Shown piece after piece: positions 63,001-64,000 of a DNA stretch of 64,000 nucleotides. The notes under the pieces were generated by a model. The model worked only from the letters and a program-made list of their open reading frames with translations, was not told where the DNA came from and searched no databases. Origin of the DNA: Pseudomonas baetica (GTDB taxonomy: Bacteria > Pseudomonadota > Gammaproteobacteria > Pseudomonadales > Pseudomonadaceae). The stretch lies in contig NZ_PHHE01000001.1 in the NCBI RefSeq assembly GCF_002813455.1, positions 5,638,001 to 5,702,000 on the forward strand, given 5' to 3'. Every line of letters starts with the position of its first letter. Positions within the stretch are counted from its first letter, which is position 1. A program made the translations under genes and the position numbers.

Positions 63001-64000
63001 GGTGGCAGACCCAACTGGCCGGCCCGAACGCTGATCTGCCTTGCGAAAATCCACAGGGCGGCCAGCAGAATCGCCACGCTCAAACGGTTAGCGTGCGTCT
63101 GGATGCAGAAAACACCAAACAACTGCTGCAACAGGCGCCGAGCGCTTATCGCACCCAGGTCAACGATCTGCTGCTGACCGCCCTGGCCCGCGTGATGTGC
63201 CGCTGGAGCGGTCAAGAGTCGGCGCTGATTCAACTTGAAGGTCACGGTCGCGAAACCCTGTTCGACGACATCGACCTGACCCGCACCGTCGGCTGGTTCA
63301 CCAGCGCTTACCCGCTGCGCCTGACCCCGCACAGCATTGAAGAGGCCGCCGGGCAGGGCGCTTCGATCAAGGCGATCAAGGAGCAACTGCGCGCTGTGCC
63401 GCACAAAGGGCTGGGTTATGGCGTGCTGCGTTATCTGGCCGATGACCTCAGCCAGCGCAGCATGGCGGCGTTGCCCAATGCCCCGGTCACTTTCAACTAC
63501 CTCGGCCAGTTCGACCAGAGTTTCGGCAGCGATGCGCTGTTCCGTCCGCTGGACGAGCCGGTCGGTGCCGCCCACGACCCGCAGGCGCCACTGCCCAACG
63601 AGTTGAGCGTCGACAGTCAGGTCTATGGTGGTGAACTGCTGCTGCGCTGGACTTTCAGCGCCGAGCGTTATGACGCGCAGACCATCAGTGAGCTGGCCGA
63701 TGCCTACCTCGCTGAACTGCAAAGTCTGATCAGCCATTGCCTGCGAGACGAGGCCGGTGGTCTGACACCGTCAGACTTCCCGCTGGCCAGACTGACCCAG
63801 GCGCAACTCGATGCACTGCCGGTGCCCGCCGCGCATATCGAAGACGTTTATCCGCTGGCGCCGATGCAGGAAGGCATGTTGCTGCACACCTTGCTCGAAC
63901 CGGGCACCGGTCTGTACTACATGCAGGATCGCTACCGCATCAACAGCGAACTCGACCCTGAGCGTTTCGCTCAGGCCTGGCAAGCGGTGGTCGCGTGTCA
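54084..64000 (+). CDS. pvdL: Pyoverdine chromophore NRPS PvdL (5' part, runs off window)
   Basis: An uninterrupted frame of 3305 codons, open at the window edge; full PvdL is about 4300 residues. Order by nucleotide: fatty-acyl ligase (54084-55790; [19 protein letters not shown]), T (about 55800-56040, LGGNSI), C (56060-57420, HHIIADGW), A (57440-58930, [12 protein letters not shown]), T (58970-59190, GGHSLL), C (59240-60600, HHIVTEGW), A (60640-62150, [12 protein letters not shown]), T (62190-62410, GGDSI), epimerase (62440-63750, [10 protein letters not shown]), then a new C domain ([20 protein letters not shown]). This is PvdL: acyl chain, L-Glu, D-Tyr, then L-Dab beyond the window. AGGAAA precedes the ATG. 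It is divergent from pvdS. Confidence 0.95.
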   Translation, partial: MTDAFELPSTLVQALQRRAALTPDRLALRFLAESEEQTVVLSYRELDQRARTIAAALQAEAEFGDRAVLLFPSGPDYVAAFFGCLYAGVIAVPAYPPESARRHHQERLLSIIADAEPRLLLTSADLRDALQQIEGAPPLLCVDTLDNALAEGWVEPTLPADHIAFLQYTSGSTALPKGVQVSHGNLVANELLIRHGFGIDANPDDVIVSWLPLYHDMGLIGGLLQPIFSGVPCILMSPAYFLGRPLRWLEAISQYGGTISGGPDFAYRLCSERVSESALERLDLSRWRVAYSGSEPIRLDTNERFAEKFAACGFSEDSFMASYGLAEATLFVAGTPRGTGIPALRVDDQALAQNRAEPGDGSPIMSCGISQPEHAVLIVEPTHLQELADNAVGEVWAAGPSIALGYWRNPEASAKTFVQHAGRTWLRTGDLGFMRDGELFITGRLKDMLIVRGHNLYPQDIEKTVESEVEVVRKGRVAAFAVTQDGEEGIGIAAEISRSVQKILPPEALIKAIRQAVAEAYQEAPSVVVLLNPGALPKTSSGKLQRSACRNRLADGSLDSYAVFPSTPCETPDAPATASELEALIGKIWAEQLNVKQVNADDHFFLLGGNSIAAAQVIARVREELRLELNLRLLFEAPTLSAFAAAVAQQQQDGGSAQGEICALSRSEPMPQSLAQNRLWITWQLDPQSSAYNIPGALRLRGELDEDALRASFQQLIERHESLRTRFFERDGVALQQVDATAEFNLQLIDISDLPAHEREARAQQIREDEARTQFDLEQGPLLWVTLIRLDDEDHQLLVTLHHIIADGWSLNVLIDEFSRLYAAASQGQRAELAPLPTQYADYGSWQRQWLAQGEGERQLAYWKSQLGDEHPTLELATDHPRSAQQLHSAARHSVRLSVSLSEAIRNTAQAHEATPFMLLLSAFQSLLHRYSGQRDIRIGVPNANRPRLETQGLIGFFINTQVLRAEVDSRLSFIELLAQTRQAALGAQAHQDLPFEQLLEAFPQAREQGLFQVMFNHQQRDLSALKRLPGLLAEELPWHSREAKFDLQLHSEEDRNGRLSLSFDYADELFDAATIARLAEHFSNLLREVCEQPQRAIGDLQLLATAEHDQQKDWSVAPCTEAQQWLPALLNEQVRQTPERTALVWDGGSLDFAELHAQANRLAHYLRDKGVGPDVCVAIAAERSPQLLIGLLAIIKAGGAYVPLDPDYPADRLAYMLSDSGVELLLTQTELLDRLPASEGVSVIAMDALHLENWPSQAPGLHLHGDNLAYVIYTSGSTGQPKGVGNTHAALAERLQWMQNSYRLDETDVLMQKAPISFDVSVWECFWPLITGARLLIAGPGEHRDPHRIAQLVQQCGVTTLHFVPPLLALFVDEPLSAECTSLRRVFSGGEALPAELRNRVLAQLPAVQLHNRYGPTETAINVTHWHCTMADGERSPIGRPLGNVVCRILDADLNPVPAGVPGELCISGIGLARGYLGRPSLTAERFVVDPLGEQGERLYRTGDRARWTADGVIEYLGRLDQQVKLRGFRVEPEEIEARLLAQNGVAQAVVLVRETAAGAQLIGYFTATDASEDQDAQITRLKTALAAELPEYMVPAQLMRLHEMPLSPSGKIDRRALPEPQWQAREHVEPVTELERQIAEIWREVLGLTQVGLRDDFFALGGHSLLATQIISRSRQACDVELPLRALFEHSELGDFAEQIRLIQASGRTNKQPPIEKVDRSQPVPLSYSQQRMWFLWQMEPDSPAYNVGGMARLRGVLHVERFEAALQALILRHETLRTTFPSVDGVARQRVHAETGVRMDWKDFSKLAADVREQNVQQLADEEAHQPFDLETGPLLRACLVKTAEHEHYFVLTLHHIVTEGWAMDIFARELSALYEAFVDDRDSPLEPLPVQYLDYSVWQRNWLESGERQRQLDYWTAQLGREHPLLELPGDRPRPPVQSHQGELFRFDLSDDLAARVRAFNAQNGLTLFMTMTVALATLLYRYSGQTDLRIGAPVANRIRPESEGLIGAFLNTQVLRCQLDGQMSVGELFEQVRHTVIEGQSHQDLPFDHLVEALQPPRSAAYNPLFQVMCNVQRWEFQQSRMLAGMTVEYMANDARATKFDLNLEVTDLDHRLGCCLTYSTDLFDEPTIARMAKHWRNLLQALIADPQQRLSELPLLDKPEQQNLLDSLGIEPGEHRLDQCIHHLFAEQALMRKDAPALTFAGQTLSYAELDARANRLAWALRERGVGPQVRVGLALERSLEMVIGLLAILKAGGAYVPLDPEYPLDRLHYMIEDSRIGLLLSDRAMFKALGDLPSSVARWCLEDDRAALTQYPASELPFISLPQHQAYLIYTSGSTGKPKGVVVSHGEIAMHCQAVIQRFGMRPDDCELHFYSINFDAATERLLVPLLSGAQVVLRAQGQWDAEEICGLIRTHKINVLGFTPSYGSQLAQFLATQNEILPVRMIITGGEALTGEHLQRIRAAFKPSMFFNAYGPTETVVMPLASLAPDVLEEGAGSVPIGSVIGARVAYILDADLALVPQGATGELFIGGAGLAQAYHDRAGITAERFVADPFATEGGRMYRTGDLVRQRADGLVEYLGRIDHQVKIRGFRIELGEIETRLLDHDSIREAVVLALDAPSGKQLVGYLVTEIAEQGETKQAELRDALKSHLKAQLPDYMVPTHLILLASMPLTANGKLDRRALPAPDPELNRQSYVAPSNELEQTLAQIWCEVLNVEQVGLNDNFFELGGDSILSIQVVSRARQQGIHFSPRDLFQHQTVQTLAAVASRTEQVTAEQGLVAGESRLTPIQHWFFDTAIAERQHWNQALLLEPTAALEPLRLEQALLAVIEQHDALRLRFTEVAGEWHATHQPVSEVAVLWQVRVTSMDQCAALFADAQRSLDLESGPLLRALLVDGPDAQQRLFIAIHHLVVDGVSWRVLLDDLQTVYRQLDTDQSVELPAKTSAFKDWAARLQAYAGSESLREELNWWQTQLAGPNADLPCENPQGGQQNRHAQTVSVRLDAENTKQLLQQAPSAYRTQVNDLLLTALARVMCRWSGQESALIQLEGHGRETLFDDIDLTRTVGWFTSAYPLRLTPHSIEEAAGQGASIKAIKEQLRAVPHKGLGYGVLRYLADDLSQRSMAALPNAPVTFNYLGQFDQSFGSDALFRPLDEPVGAAHDPQAPLPNELSVDSQVYGGELLLRWTFSAERYDAQTISELADAYLAELQSLISHCLRDEAGGLTPSDFPLARLTQAQLDALPVPAAHIEDVYPLAPMQEGMLLHTLLEPGTGLYYMQDRYRINSELDPERFAQAWQAVVAC

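Overview
The window is chromosomal DNA of a fluorescent Pseudomonas, most likely of the P. fluorescens group. This rests on almost uninterrupted Pseudomonas-type genes, high-GC third codon positions, Pseudomonas REP palindromes, a gene order resembling P. aeruginosa PAO1 (recalled from memory, not searched), and a pyoverdine locus (pvdS plus the start of pvdL) at the right-hand end. I see no rRNA, tRNA or CRISPR array. The only clear mobile element is one IS4-like insertion sequence.

Layout. 0-13.7 kb: a housekeeping and stress block (spermidine-synthase-like protein, crotonase, DEAD-box helicase DeaD, DODA-type dioxygenase, thiopurine methyltransferase, HtpX, AlaA-type aminotransferase, MsrB, glutathione peroxidase with its MarR/OhrR-type regulator OspR, the hybrid kinase SagS, a DUF815 ATPase and a free-methionine-sulfoxide reductase). 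13.7-24 kb: a signalling block with a large HD-GYP protein, a RocS2/RocA2-type BvgS-like phosphorelay, dGTPase and an EAL protein with a C-terminal sensor-like domain. 24-35 kb: the YqjD/YqjE/YqjK-like small membrane protein operon, an ammonium transporter behind a sigma-54-type promoter, a KefB-like antiporter, an SOS-boxed small gene, a pseudouridine synthase, the IS4-like element inserted in a terminator, and molybdenum cofactor genes (mobA, moaB, moeA). 35-41.8 kb: YegS lipid kinase, a NarL-type two-component pair, CheV behind a FliA-type promoter, a MOSC protein, PpnP and a DEDDh exonuclease.

41.8-51 kb: the acyclic terpene utilisation cluster atuABCDEF (minus strand) with divergent repressor gene atuR. 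Two mirror-image palindromes lie between atuA and atuR. Together these genes would convert citronellyl/geranyl-CoA intermediates (AtuD dehydrogenase, AtuC/AtuF geranyl-CoA carboxylase, AtuE hydratase). atuG and atuH are not beside the cluster.

51-64 kb: an orphan solute-binding protein, an IucB/PvdYII-like acetyltransferase, the iron-starvation sigma factor gene pvdS with a Fur box, and pvdL with a PvdS-type promoter. pvdL is open to the window edge and shows AL-T-C-A-T-C-A-T-E followed by the start of another C domain, which is the chromophore-making pyoverdine NRPS layout up to the final module.

The window holds no obviously unprecedented multi-gene system. The most interesting leads are small: the SOS-boxed orphan gene, the interrupted HD-GYP domain, the EAL protein with a Lys-to-Glu change, the inverted repeat in the amt leader, and the IS placed exactly in a terminator.
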